Positions 30,781 through 39,195 of a stretch of 63,183 bases of DNA are shown here, piece after piece. Position numbers and translations under genes: made by a program. Positions within the stretch are counted from its first letter, which is position 1. Each line of letters opens with the position of its first letter. The stretch lies in contig NZ_JBEQWH010000010.1 in assembly GCF_047501175.1 (NCBI RefSeq), positions 1 to 63,183 on the forward strand, read 5' to 3'. The notes beneath the pieces are model-generated. The model had not been told where the DNA came from, did no database searches, and saw only the letters and a program-made list of their open reading frames with translations. This stretch comes from Methanoprimaticola sp047501175. GTDB taxonomy: Archaea; Thermoplasmatota; Thermoplasmata; Methanomassiliicoccales; Methanomethylophilaceae.

Positions 30781-30872
30781 CACTTTGCCGAAAATTCACT
30801 ACGCACTTTGGCTGAAAATAATTCGTCACTTTGCCGAGTTTTCACTACGCAGTTCGGCTGTTCATCGATGGG
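30781..30872 (-). repeat. Phased tandem repeats, 23-bp period, upstream of the ATPase gene
   Basis: Four units begin at 30781, 30804, 30827 and 30850, exactly 23 bp apart. On the plus strand they open CACTTTGCCGA, CACTTTGGCTG, CACTTTGCCGA and CAGTTCGGCTG; units 1 and 3 end TTCACTACG. The fourth is only half conserved. The array sits about 20 bp beyond the TATA box of the minus-strand ATPase gene. Such regular direct repeats suit cooperative binding of a regulator. Confidence 0.7.
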
Positions 30873-30933
30873 CACCGATGTCCGATCGCGGACTGAGTAA
30901 GGTCCGTGGCGGGCCGTTCATGGAGAAGGGAAT

Positions 30934-30949
30934 GCGGGCCTTCGCCCGC
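30934..30949 (-). terminator. Terminator of the topoisomerase VI operon
   Basis: GCGGGC and GCCCGC form a stem with a GAAG tetraloop, 5 nt past the end of the A-subunit gene, followed by ATTCCCTTCTCC on the minus strand. Confidence 0.6.
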
Positions 30950-30953
30950 GGTT

Positions 30954-32057
30954 TCAAAGGATGCCCATGTTCGTGAGCTTCTCGGGAAGGTAGCTGTCCG
31001 TGACGAAGTCGAGCCCGTATTTGGCCAGGGCCTGCTGTTCAGCCTTCTTTCCCATCTGGAGCATCGCCTGGATCTCCGTGACCCAGAACTCGTCTGTGAA
31101 CCTGGGGTCCGTGAGCTCCGCATGGAGGGCACCGATGTCCTTGTCGTTGAGCTTGTCAGTGGGAAGCTCGTAGTTCAGGATGTCCGATGCCGTGATCCCG
31201 ACGAACTGTGCGGTGGGGGTGGCAAGGTACTCCGATATGTGCGCGGTCTTGATCGCACCGTATGCCACCGACGCGTAGATCCTGAACGACCACGGGTCGC
31301 CGTCCGTGAACACGACCACGGGGATGTTGTACTCCTCGTTCATCCTCTTGATCAGACGCCTGGTCGACCTTGCGGGCTGTCCGGACAGGTGCACCAGGGT
31401 GCATCCGAACTTCTCGGGGAACCCGTTCTCGATCAGCCTGGCGTACATTCCTCCTGTCTCGATGGCCATCACGAACTTCGTGTTCCCGGGGTCGATCTGG
31501 AACGTGTCGTCCTCCACCTTGTACGGCACCGCGAACCCTGCTTCGGAGACATCGTCGATGCAGTTCATCTTCTTCATGCCCTTCTTGGTCTGGGTGGTGA
31601 AGTTGATGTCGCCGTAGATGTGGGCCCCGGACTCCTCCGGCCTCAGCTTGAAGTCCTCGCGCATGCAGCTGGTTATGGTCTCGAGGTCCTCCGCCAGGAG
31701 GTTGCTCTCGTCCTGGGAGTGGAACTTGGCGTTGCGCCAACCCTCCGATATGTAGTACATCTCCCTCAGTGTGGACGATTTGGAGTCGCGTATCATCTCG
31801 TTGATGAAGTCCGCCGTGTAGACCGTGCGGAGCATCATGGTCGCACCGTTCACGGTCTTCGCCGTACGCGACGTCTTGAGGTCCCCGTACTTCCAGACGT
31901 TGTGCCTGGGGTCGAACTCGATGTTCCTCTTCGACCTGAGGGGGAGCTGCATCGCGGGGATCTCCCCCTCGTCCAGCTGGTCGTAGAGCTGGCTGACCAG
32001 CCCCGTGAGGCTCTCCATGGCCTCCTTCTGTCTGTCAGTCCTCGCCAAGATCCTCAA
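30954..32057 (-). CDS. top6A: DNA topoisomerase VI subunit A
   Basis: A 367-residue Spo11-like subunit that cuts both DNA strands. The catalytic tyrosine is in LREMYYISEGW (Tyr101/102). The Toprim metal site is Glu200 (AIETGG) with Asp252 and Asp254 (FTDGDPWS). Length is normal. The gene overlaps the end of the B-subunit gene by 23 nt in the same direction, a usual archaeal arrangement. Together they form the type IIB topoisomerase that relaxes and decatenates DNA. Confidence 0.97.
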   Translation of the reverse strand: MRILARTDRQKEAMESLTGLVSQLYDQLDEGEIPAMQLPLRSKRNIEFDPRHNVWKYGDLKTSRTAKTVNGATMMLRTVYTADFINEMIRDSKSSTLREMYYISEGWRNAKFHSQDESNLLAEDLETITSCMREDFKLRPEESGAHIYGDINFTTQTKKGMKKMNCIDDVSEAGFAVPYKVEDDTFQIDPGNTKFVMAIETGGMYARLIENGFPEKFGCTLVHLSGQPARSTRRLIKRMNEEYNIPVVVFTDGDPWSFRIYASVAYGAIKTAHISEYLATPTAQFVGITASDILNYELPTDKLNDKDIGALHAELTDPRFTDEFWVTEIQAMLQMGKKAEQQALAKYGLDFVTDSYLPEKLTNMGIL

Positions 32058-34065
32058 CCTCCTCCTTCTCTTCCTCGTCGACGTCCTCGACGTAGTCGTC
32101 CGTCTCCACGATCTCCATACCCTTTATCCCCCAGTCGCCCGGGAGCTGGTCCGCGCCCATGACCATGGCCGGATTGAGCCCGGAGAAGTACACGTCATCG
32201 GCATCGAACGTGTCCGCGAGCTCTCCGACGAGTTCGAACGTTATCGTCGCGCGCTCGGACGGGGGGAGGTCCGAGATGGTCCAGTTAGCCTTCCCCTCCT
32301 CGTTCATGTCCTTGAAGTACTCGTGCCCGAAAAGCGTGAGGTTCACGGCCTCCTTCGGGAGCTGGGCATGGACCATGAACGTCCTCTGCTGGTTGGTGTA
32401 GTTGTACACCGTGTACGTTATCGCACGGGTCTTCTTGTCCACCTTCTTCACGGTGGGCTCCACCCAGACCACGTTCATGATCTTCGTGATGGTCCTGTCG
32501 AGGTTGGGGACGGGCTTGCCGAGATGCTCGGCCGCCTTCTTCGCCATGTCCGGCAGGATCTCCTGTACGATCTCGAACTTGGCATGGGTCTTCTTCTTCC
32601 TCTCCATCTTGTTCAGATGGCTCTTGAGGTTCCTGGCACACAGCCTGAGGGCCAGCCCGATCTCGGACTGGAGCTCGGGAAGGGACGCTACCGCCTCCTT
32701 CCCCTCGGACGTGAACGGGACCTTCGTGGACGCCACGTGGACCAGGATTATGGCCGGTCCGTACGGGATGCCCTTCCCGCCCCTCTGTTCCAGTCCGTAC
32801 CTTCTCCAGTCGAGCTCGGATATGGCCTTGGTTATGGCGCATGCGCCCTGCTGGTAGAGCAGCGGGACGCGGTTCGCGAACCTCAGGATCTGGACTTGTC
32901 CGTCGGACGGGATGTCCCCTCCGTACACGATGCCGGCCTCCACGACGAACGGGTTGCCGTTGACGGCCTTCGGCGAGCGGGTGACAGGGGTGGCGTAGTA
33001 GTCCGGGCGCATCCCCTCCAGGACGTGCATCAGACCCTTCTTGATCAGCGTGTCCCCGATCGGCGACAGGCAGTCCGTCGGAGGGGCCATGATCTTGACC
33101 TCCTTTATCGCCTTCAGTATGGCGACCGCGTCGTCGCGGTCGATCTTGTTGGGATTCTTCTCGGCCTTGATCCCCGATTTATCGCAGATCTCCGTCGCGA
33201 TCCTGTCGGTGATCCTGGAGAAGTCGTTCTTGAGGAACGCCTTGAGCGTCTTCTGGGACGTGTTCCCGGCATATTTCAGGAGGTCACCTATCTCCATGCC
33301 CTCTGGATGGGGTTTGATCTCCTTCGGCTTCGGGGGCATGATGTCGGTCGCCCTCTCGAAGACGAAGCCCTTGCCCTCGGGGTCGCGGAAGGATATCTGC
33401 GCATGTGGGTTCACGATGGCGGTGTCCCTCAGGTACTCGTAGACCGACTGTTTGCCGGTGATGTACCTGCCCTTGATCGTGTACTCGATGCTCGTACCGT
33501 GGGCGTGTCCCTCCCATTCGAACGCCTTGTCGTTGGTGACGATGGGGCGGTTGGTCTTCGTGTCGATGACGATGTCCATCTGCCACGCGACCTCGTCCTC
33601 GCCCTCGATCTTGGATATCACGTGCGCGGGCTTCCCCGTGGTGATGTTGCCGTACATGATGGTAGCGGAGATACCGATACCCTGCTGTCCCCTGGATTGT
33701 CTGAGGGCATGGAACCTGGAGCCGTAGAGGAGGCGTCCGAAGACGTTGGGCATCATCTTGTGGACGATACCGGGCCCGTTGTCCTCGATCAGGATCCTGT
33801 AGTCCTCGTCGTTGAGCCTGTCGATCCTCACGGATACGTCAGGGAGGATACCTGCCTCCTCGCACGCGTCCAGCGAGTTGTCGACCGCTTCCTTGATGCC
33901 CATGAGCAGGGACTTGGAGCGTGAATCGAACCCCAGGATCTGTTTGTTCTTCTCGAAGAACTCCGTCACGGAGATCTCCTGCTGCTTCGTGGCCATCTTG
34001 TGCGCGATGGACACTTTCTTGCCGCCGGGCTCGGCGGTTTCTTTCTTCGAATCTTCAGAGGGCAT
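32035..34065 (-). CDS. top6B: DNA topoisomerase VI subunit B
   Basis: A 676-residue ATPase subunit. The GHKL fold shows KEAVDNSLDACEEAG, LIEDNGPGIVH and SRGQQGIGISATIMYG. The transducer domain and its lysine follow near HVASTKVPFTSEGKEAV. The C-terminus is very acidic (DDYVEDVDEEEKEEVEDLGED region). The start MPSEDSKKETAEP at 34065 gives an N-terminal extension before the core; MATKQQEIS is an internal alternative. A TATA-like sequence near 34095 suggests a very short or absent leader. Confidence 0.96.
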   Translation of the reverse strand: MPSEDSKKETAEPGGKKVSIAHKMATKQQEISVTEFFEKNKQILGFDSRSKSLLMGIKEAVDNSLDACEEAGILPDVSVRIDRLNDEDYRILIEDNGPGIVHKMMPNVFGRLLYGSRFHALRQSRGQQGIGISATIMYGNITTGKPAHVISKIEGEDEVAWQMDIVIDTKTNRPIVTNDKAFEWEGHAHGTSIEYTIKGRYITGKQSVYEYLRDTAIVNPHAQISFRDPEGKGFVFERATDIMPPKPKEIKPHPEGMEIGDLLKYAGNTSQKTLKAFLKNDFSRITDRIATEICDKSGIKAEKNPNKIDRDDAVAILKAIKEVKIMAPPTDCLSPIGDTLIKKGLMHVLEGMRPDYYATPVTRSPKAVNGNPFVVEAGIVYGGDIPSDGQVQILRFANRVPLLYQQGACAITKAISELDWRRYGLEQRGGKGIPYGPAIILVHVASTKVPFTSEGKEAVASLPELQSEIGLALRLCARNLKSHLNKMERKKKTHAKFEIVQEILPDMAKKAAEHLGKPVPNLDRTITKIMNVVWVEPTVKKVDKKTRAITYTVYNYTNQQRTFMVHAQLPKEAVNLTLFGHEYFKDMNEEGKANWTISDLPPSERATITFELVGELADTFDADDVYFSGLNPAMVMGADQLPGDWGIKGMEIVETDDYVEDVDEEEKEEVEDLGED

Positions 34066-34143
34066 CCGGGGACGACATTGCGATCGCAGTCTTAAGCTTG
34101 GGGTTTCGGCAGTACGATATACTTCCGAGTGATTGGGAGCATC

Positions 34144-34443
34144 ATGTCGTCCCGGAACCTCGACCGTGCGGTGTCGAACATCGTCAAGAGATGTCTGCCG
34201 ATCGCTGTCGCCACATACGCAGGCGAGACCGCCATCCTCGTGATAATGGAATCGTCCATAACCTCGAGGGCCCGCAGGAATGCCGAGGTCAGGGATGCGA
34301 TGGGGAAACCGGGCAGGGATCTCGACCTTCTCGTGTACACCCCGACAGAGGTCAGGGAGCTCAGAGGTGAGCCGGAGTGCCCACTGGGGGACGTCCTCGC
34401 CGTGTGTAGGGTTGTGTACGGGAGCCTGGACTCGCTGAGATGA
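34144..34443 (+). CDS. Hypothetical protein resembling a degenerate minimal nucleotidyltransferase
   Basis: A 99-residue protein divergent from top6B. The segment SRARRNAEVRDAMGKPGRDLDLLVYTP resembles the GSRARG...SDIDLLV core of MNT-type nucleotidyltransferases, but the G-S motif is altered and spacing differs, so activity is doubtful. No HEPN partner is present. TATA box CGATATACTT (34116-34125) is about 24 nt before the ATG, fitting a leaderless start. A member of this fold without catalysis or an unrelated protein are both possible. Confidence 0.5.
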   Translation: MSSRNLDRAVSNIVKRCLPIAVATYAGETAILVIMESSITSRARRNAEVRDAMGKPGRDLDLLVYTPTEVRELRGEPECPLGDVLAVCRVVYGSLDSLR

Positions 34444-34451
34444 GGATCCTC

Positions 34452-35885
34452 TCATTCCGACGATTCCGCCCATTCTTTAATATCGTCCATCGAGACCAGC
34501 TTGACATCAATATCCCCATGCTCCTCCAGGTAGTCCCTCAGGGAATCCGTGAATCCCGAGCGGGAGAACATGATGTACCTGCGATTGGAGGGCCATTCGC
34601 GGATGACCTCCCCGCGCTGGATGAGCCTCTCAAGCTCCCTTATCCCGGTCAGCTTGTTCGTGAACTTGCACTCCCCGAGCAGGATGCGGTCGAGACCGTT
34701 CTCGGTGGTGATCGCGACTATGTCGATATCCGCATCCTCCGTCACGACCTTGCCCTTCTCGTCCTTCATGATCCGGCCGTCCGTGGTGACGGGAACGGCA
34801 CCCCACCAGGAGCCGATGCTCCGGCAGTTCTCCGTCGATGCGACGTACTCCTTGCAGATGCTCTCGAACCGATGGCCGTAGAACGAGTCTATCTGCGTCT
34901 TGATGTCGTCATAGGCCCGGTCGGCATCCATCATCGCGATGCGGTTCTCGTTCCTGATCAGCACATCGTACCTGAATCCGATGAATCCCTCCCCGATCTT
35001 GTACAGCGTCTTCCTCTTCTTCCCGAAGCACACGTCCTTCTCGACGAATCCCAGAGTGATCAGGTTGTTGAGGGCTCTCCAGCAACTACTCTCGCTGATG
35101 CCGGCGGAGTTTACGATCGATTCCAGCGAGGCACCTCTGCGAATGGATGTGAGGATGGACGAGTACACTTCCGGAGGATTGAGCTCCATCGAGACCACGT
35201 TGTCCGCTTCCAGAACCATCCAGGAGGTCTTTCCGAGGAACATCTTCTCGATGCCATCCTTGGGGGTCATCGAACCGAACATCTCATGGTACAGCGGGAT
35301 GCCGGATGCTATGCAATAAATTCTGATCCTGTCCTCCTCGCTCAGACCAGGGCTCATCCTGCGGGCCTCCCTGTAAGGGAGAGGCTGTAGTTTCATCTGT
35401 AATGGGAATCTGTGGAACAACGGCATTCTCACATCATTCAACTCATGTCCCATGGAGGACATCGACGAACCGCAGATCACGAGCATGATGTTCTGTTGCT
35501 TCATCCTGTGATCGATGTACTTCTGGAACACTGCAGACGTCTCAGGGAACACCTTGACGAGATTGGGAAATTCATCCAGAACCACTACTGTCTTCTCATT
35601 ACCATCAATGGTTGAGAGCAGTTCAACCAGTTCATGGGGATTTTTCGGCAGTTCGATATCATCATTGAAGAAGGCTTTGAGATCGAAGCCGAAATCATCC
35701 ATCGTGGTCTCCTGTGTCACACCCAATGCTGTGAGGTAGAGAGATCTCTTGTTTTTGCAGAATTCTGTCAGAAGGCTGGTCTTTCCGATACGCCTTCTTC
35801 CATAGATCGCACAGGTGGTGGCTCCCCGTCTGGAGTACAGGTCGTTCAGACTCTCCAACTCGCGATCTCTGCCTATGAATGCCAT
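34452..35885 (-). CDS. Archaeal AAA-type ATPase (DUF234-like) with nuclease-fold C-terminus
   Basis: A 477-residue protein. It opens with FIGRDRELESLNDLY, typical of archaeal ATPases of this class. Walker A is GRRRIGKT (29-36), Walker B VVVLDEFPNL near residue 100, and a sensor segment LVICGSS follows. A winged-helix region lies near 250-300 (SIVNSAGISESSCWRALNNLITLGFV). The C-terminus has a PD-(D/E)XK-like pattern (DADIDIVAIT...ILLGECKF). A TATA at about 35910 makes the mRNA leaderless. Three palindromes spaced exactly 28 bp lie directly upstream. Its helix-turn-helix could bind those sites, but this is untested. Confidence 0.87.
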   Translation of the reverse strand: MAFIGRDRELESLNDLYSRRGATTCAIYGRRRIGKTSLLTEFCKNKRSLYLTALGVTQETTMDDFGFDLKAFFNDDIELPKNPHELVELLSTIDGNEKTVVVLDEFPNLVKVFPETSAVFQKYIDHRMKQQNIMLVICGSSMSSMGHELNDVRMPLFHRFPLQMKLQPLPYREARRMSPGLSEEDRIRIYCIASGIPLYHEMFGSMTPKDGIEKMFLGKTSWMVLEADNVVSMELNPPEVYSSILTSIRRGASLESIVNSAGISESSCWRALNNLITLGFVEKDVCFGKKRKTLYKIGEGFIGFRYDVLIRNENRIAMMDADRAYDDIKTQIDSFYGHRFESICKEYVASTENCRSIGSWWGAVPVTTDGRIMKDEKGKVVTEDADIDIVAITTENGLDRILLGECKFTNKLTGIRELERLIQRGEVIREWPSNRRYIMFSRSGFTDSLRDYLEEHGDIDVKLVSMDDIKEWAESSE

Positions 35886-35918
35886 GGATTGTTCAAGGAT
35901 TTCAATATAGATAAAATT

Positions 35919-35992
35919 ACTTTCACAAAATGAAGTTATTTAATTTACTTTCAAATTTGAAAGTTATTTCAACTATTTTCAATATTGAAAGT
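35919..35992 (-). repeat. Three phased 18-bp palindromes, 28-bp period, upstream of the DUF234-like ATPase
   Basis: The sites are ACTTTCACAAAATGAAGT (35919-35936), ACTTTCAAATTTGAAAGT (35947-35964, perfect palindrome) and ATTTTCAATATTGAAAGT (35975-35992). Starts are exactly 28 bp apart. The array begins next to the TATA box of the minus-strand ATPase and lies 119 bp or more before the divergent helicase gene. It is probably an operator array for a dimeric regulator. Confidence 0.8.
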
Positions 35993-36110
35993 AATTTATT
36001 ATTAGTCATTCCTATCGGCAATCGCGGCCCGGACTCCATACTTTTTATACAGGAGGCAATTCAGAGCTGGAAGCTGTCGCCCACTGACATTTTCCGTGAG
36101 GCGATTTATC

Positions 36111-37625
36111 ATGACTTCATTCAGCGAACTCGGTATAGGCAAGAATCTCTGCGAAGCGGCTGCGAGGATGGGATGGACGGAACCGACCCCCATCCAGGCC
36201 GCGGCCATCCCCGTGGGCATCACGGGCAGGGATGTCCTGGCACAGGCTCAGACCGGCACCGGGAAGACCGGCGCGTTCGCGTTCACCGTCCTGGCGAGGA
36301 CCCGTCCCGGACCAGGGGTCCCGACGGTCCTGGTGCTGTCCCCCACGAGGGAGCTGGCGGACCAGGTCTCCCATGAGATGTACGCCCTTTCGAAGGAGAC
36401 CCGTCACAGGGTCGTCGCGATCTACGGCGGGGCTCCGTATTCCGATCAGATGAGGAGGCTCTCGGCAGGATGCGACATAGTGGTCGGGACGCCCGGCAGG
36501 GTCATCGACATGTGCGAGAGGGAGGTCCTGGACCTTTCCGGGATAACCGAGCTGGTCATCGACGAGGCGGACCGCATGTTGGACATGGGGTTCACCGAGG
36601 AGGTGCGCACGATCGTGGGCATGCTCCCGTCCGAGCGTCAGACACTGATGTTCTCCGCCACGTTCTCGGACGAGGTCCGCGAGGTCGCGGAGGGGTGGAT
36701 GGACTCTCCTGAGGAGGTCTCGATATCCCCTGAGTGCCCCGCCTCCGACCTGGTGGAGCAGAGCTATGTGATCGTGGAGAGGAACCGCAAGTACGAGGTC
36801 CTCCGCCACATCGTCTCCAAGAACGACCCGAAGACGCTGGTGTTCTGCGCCACGAAGAAGATGGTGGACGACCTCGCATCGAGGATGTCAGAGGACGGTC
36901 TCCGCGTGGGGTCCATCCATGGGGACATGCCGCAGAGCCGCAGGGAGAAGACCATCCGCGCATACAGGAACGACAGGATGGCGATACTGGTGGCCACGGA
37001 TGTGGCCGCTAGGGGCCTGGACATCGACAACATAGAGTGCGTCGTCAATTACGACACCCCTACAGATCCGGAGACCTACACCCACCGCATAGGGAGGGCG
37101 GGAAGGGCCGGGAAGAGAGGGTTCGCGGTGTCCTTCGTCACCCCCAGGGAGGACCGCAGGGTCCAGATGTACGAGGATTACACGGGTGTGAGGATCGCAA
37201 AGATCAACCCGAAGAAGATCGCAGGGATGGACTTCTCCAGTCCTGAGGTGAAGGAATATCACGAGGGGAAGGTCCGCATGATCCAGGAGGCGCGCGATGC
37301 CAGGGATGCGGAGCGTGCCGCCAAGGCGAAGGGCAGGCCTGTCCAGCCCCAGCGCGCGGAGGGCGTGTACGAGCAGATATCCCTCAACGCCGGGAAGTCC
37401 GACGGGGTGTCCCGCAACGACATCACCGAGTTCCTGACGAACAAGGTCGGTGTCCCGAGGGAGGCCATCGGACGTATCGGGCTTGGGAAGCGCACATCCT
37501 TCGTGGAGGTCTCATCGGAGTATGTCGAGAAGGTTCTTAGGGATGCGGAGCGCAGGCGTCTCGGCCCGGTCGGCGTCCATGCGATCCGTGCGCCCGAGAA
37601 GGTCAAGATGAAGGACCGCGTCTGA
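36111..37625 (+). CDS. DEAD-box ATP-dependent RNA helicase (second copy)
   Basis: A 504-residue RNA helicase with Q-motif PTPIQ, AQTGTGKT, PTREL, TPGR, DEAD (EADRMLDMGF), SAT, ARGLD and HRIGRAGR in order. A long basic linker (QEARDARDAERAAKAKGRP) leads to a C-terminal RNA-binding domain of the DbpA/CsdA type. It is about 30 residues longer than the helicase at 2179 and clearly paralogous. The ATG at 36111 is favoured by GAGGCGAT 5 nt before it; the GTG at 36096 lies within that site. A TATA-like CTTTTTATAC is near 36045. Confidence 0.95.
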   Translation: MTSFSELGIGKNLCEAAARMGWTEPTPIQAAAIPVGITGRDVLAQAQTGTGKTGAFAFTVLARTRPGPGVPTVLVLSPTRELADQVSHEMYALSKETRHRVVAIYGGAPYSDQMRRLSAGCDIVVGTPGRVIDMCEREVLDLSGITELVIDEADRMLDMGFTEEVRTIVGMLPSERQTLMFSATFSDEVREVAEGWMDSPEEVSISPECPASDLVEQSYVIVERNRKYEVLRHIVSKNDPKTLVFCATKKMVDDLASRMSEDGLRVGSIHGDMPQSRREKTIRAYRNDRMAILVATDVAARGLDIDNIECVVNYDTPTDPETYTHRIGRAGRAGKRGFAVSFVTPREDRRVQMYEDYTGVRIAKINPKKIAGMDFSSPEVKEYHEGKVRMIQEARDARDAERAAKAKGRPVQPQRAEGVYEQISLNAGKSDGVSRNDITEFLTNKVGVPREAIGRIGLGKRTSFVEVSSEYVEKVLRDAERRRLGPVGVHAIRAPEKVKMKDRV

Positions 37626-37641
37626 CACGGGCGATGCTCGA

Positions 37642-37728
37642 AAGTCGTCGCTACGTGTATATCTCATGTTTCGGAAGTTGTCGCTACGTGTATATTTTCC
37701 ATGAAACAAGTTCGGAATACGTGCATCC
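37642..37728 (+). repeat. Phased direct repeats, 33-bp period, upstream of the DUF4143 ATPase at 37772
   Basis: Copies start at 37642, 37675 and 37708, exactly 33 bp apart. The first two share GTCGCTACGTGTATAT within a 21-bp match with one difference; the third keeps AAGTT and TACGTG. The array ends about 10 bp before the TATA box (37738-37746). Its placement matches the arrays at the other ATPase genes, but sequence and period are different. Confidence 0.75.
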
Positions 37729-37771
37729 AGACATGATTGTTTTATTAGTCCGTAAGACTTTCACATGAACT

Positions 37772-39103
37772 ATGTTCAGGAGGAAGGTCTACGACAGGAT
37801 CATGGAATGGAAGGCCGGCAAAGGTTCGACCGGACTCCTCATAGAGGGTCCTCGCCGTGTTGGCAAGACCACTGTTGTCGAAGAGTTCGCCAGGAACGAA
37901 TTCGACAGCTATCTGCTGATAGACTTCTCCATAGCCTCCAAGGATGTCACAGGGTTGTTCCACAGGTACAGCAACGACCTGGACTCGCTCTTCCTATATC
38001 TTCAGTTGGAATTCGGGGTCGAACTGTTCGAGCAGAGGAGCGTCATAGTGTTCGACGAGATCCAATTCTTCCCATTTGCCAGACAGATGATCAAGCATCT
38101 CGTGAAGGATGGCCGCTACTATTACATCGAGACGGGTTCGCTCGTCTCGATACGCGGGACATCCAGGGAGATACTCATACCCTCGGAGGAGGACCGCATA
38201 CAGATGAATCCGATGGATTTCGAGGAGTTCCTGTGGGCAACAGGGGACATGGTCACTTCCAAACTGCTCCGGAGGTCGTTCGATGACAGGACCCCTCTGA
38301 ACGAGGTCCATGATACCGTGATGAGGAAGTTCACGGAGTACATGCTGGTCGGAGGGATGCCCCAGGCAGTGTCCGAATTCATAGAGACCAACAATTTCGA
38401 TAGGGTGGAGGAGTCCAAGACCAGGATCCTGAACCTATATCTGGATGATACGGAGAAGAGCGGCGCCAGTCTCGGGCCCAAGACCAGACAGATTCTTACA
38501 AGGCTCCCCGCGATGCTGTCCAGGCATGAGAAGAGATTCACGCCTTCGGCGATCAGGAAGGACAGCCGCACACGCGAGTACATCAAGGCCGTCAATTGGC
38601 TGATGGACTCTAAGATGGTCAACGGATGTTTCAGGATATCCGACCCGAGTCCCGCGATGGCTCTGAGCGTCGACGAGTCCATGTTCAAGCTATACATGGC
38701 GGACACGGGACTGTTGATAACTTCGACGTTCATGTCCAATTCGGGAGACCGCAGTGACATCTACAAGGCGTTGGTGAGCGGTAGGCTGGGCATAAACAAG
38801 GGCATGTTTCTGGAGAACGCGGTCGCTCAGGCCCTGGTAGCATCAGGTCATCATCTCTGGTTCGGCCGGTTTGTCGATCAGACCGACAGGAGGTCGTATG
38901 AGGTGGACTTCCTCATAGCCGATTCGAAGCGCGTGATGCCGATAGAGGTAAAATCGGGTCAATCGACGAAGCATGCATCGTTGGACCGGTATGCCGACAA
39001 GTACGATGAATGGATCGACCAGATGTATGTGGTACACACGAAGGACCTGCGCGTGGACGGGGACCTGGTATACATCCCCGTCTACATGGCGATGTTCCTC
39101 TGA
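37772..39103 (+). CDS. AAA-type ATPase with DUF4143 nuclease-fold C-terminus
   Basis: A 443-residue protein. The start MFRRKVYDRIMEWK matches the paralog at 40848 (MLRRKALDRLMKWK). Walker A is GPRRVGKT (26-33) and Walker B VIVFDEIQFFP near residue 95. DFEEFLW and the VGGMP motif are family landmarks. The C-terminal domain carries SYEVDFLIADSKRVMPIEVKSG, a PD-(D/E)XK-like signature. TATA TTTTATTAG (about 26 nt upstream) gives a leaderless mRNA. Phased 33-bp repeats lie immediately before it. Function is unknown. Confidence 0.88.
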   Translation: MFRRKVYDRIMEWKAGKGSTGLLIEGPRRVGKTTVVEEFARNEFDSYLLIDFSIASKDVTGLFHRYSNDLDSLFLYLQLEFGVELFEQRSVIVFDEIQFFPFARQMIKHLVKDGRYYYIETGSLVSIRGTSREILIPSEEDRIQMNPMDFEEFLWATGDMVTSKLLRRSFDDRTPLNEVHDTVMRKFTEYMLVGGMPQAVSEFIETNNFDRVEESKTRILNLYLDDTEKSGASLGPKTRQILTRLPAMLSRHEKRFTPSAIRKDSRTREYIKAVNWLMDSKMVNGCFRISDPSPAMALSVDESMFKLYMADTGLLITSTFMSNSGDRSDIYKALVSGRLGINKGMFLENAVAQALVASGHHLWFGRFVDQTDRRSYEVDFLIADSKRVMPIEVKSGQSTKHASLDRYADKYDEWIDQMYVVHTKDLRVDGDLVYIPVYMAMFL

Positions 39104-39195
39104 CACGTTGCGGTACGCGTCCTGACAGGGACCCGCTCACGTGTCGCGGATATGCGCGTTTTAATAGTACGGGTACATCCCGCTGAGCGATACAA

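Noticed and set aside
30781..30872. Regular repeats that could suggest a CRISPR array
   Set aside because: Units are 23 bp and directly adjacent with no unique spacers, and no cas genes are present; a promoter-proximal operator array fits better. The same applies to 35919-35992 and 37642-37728.
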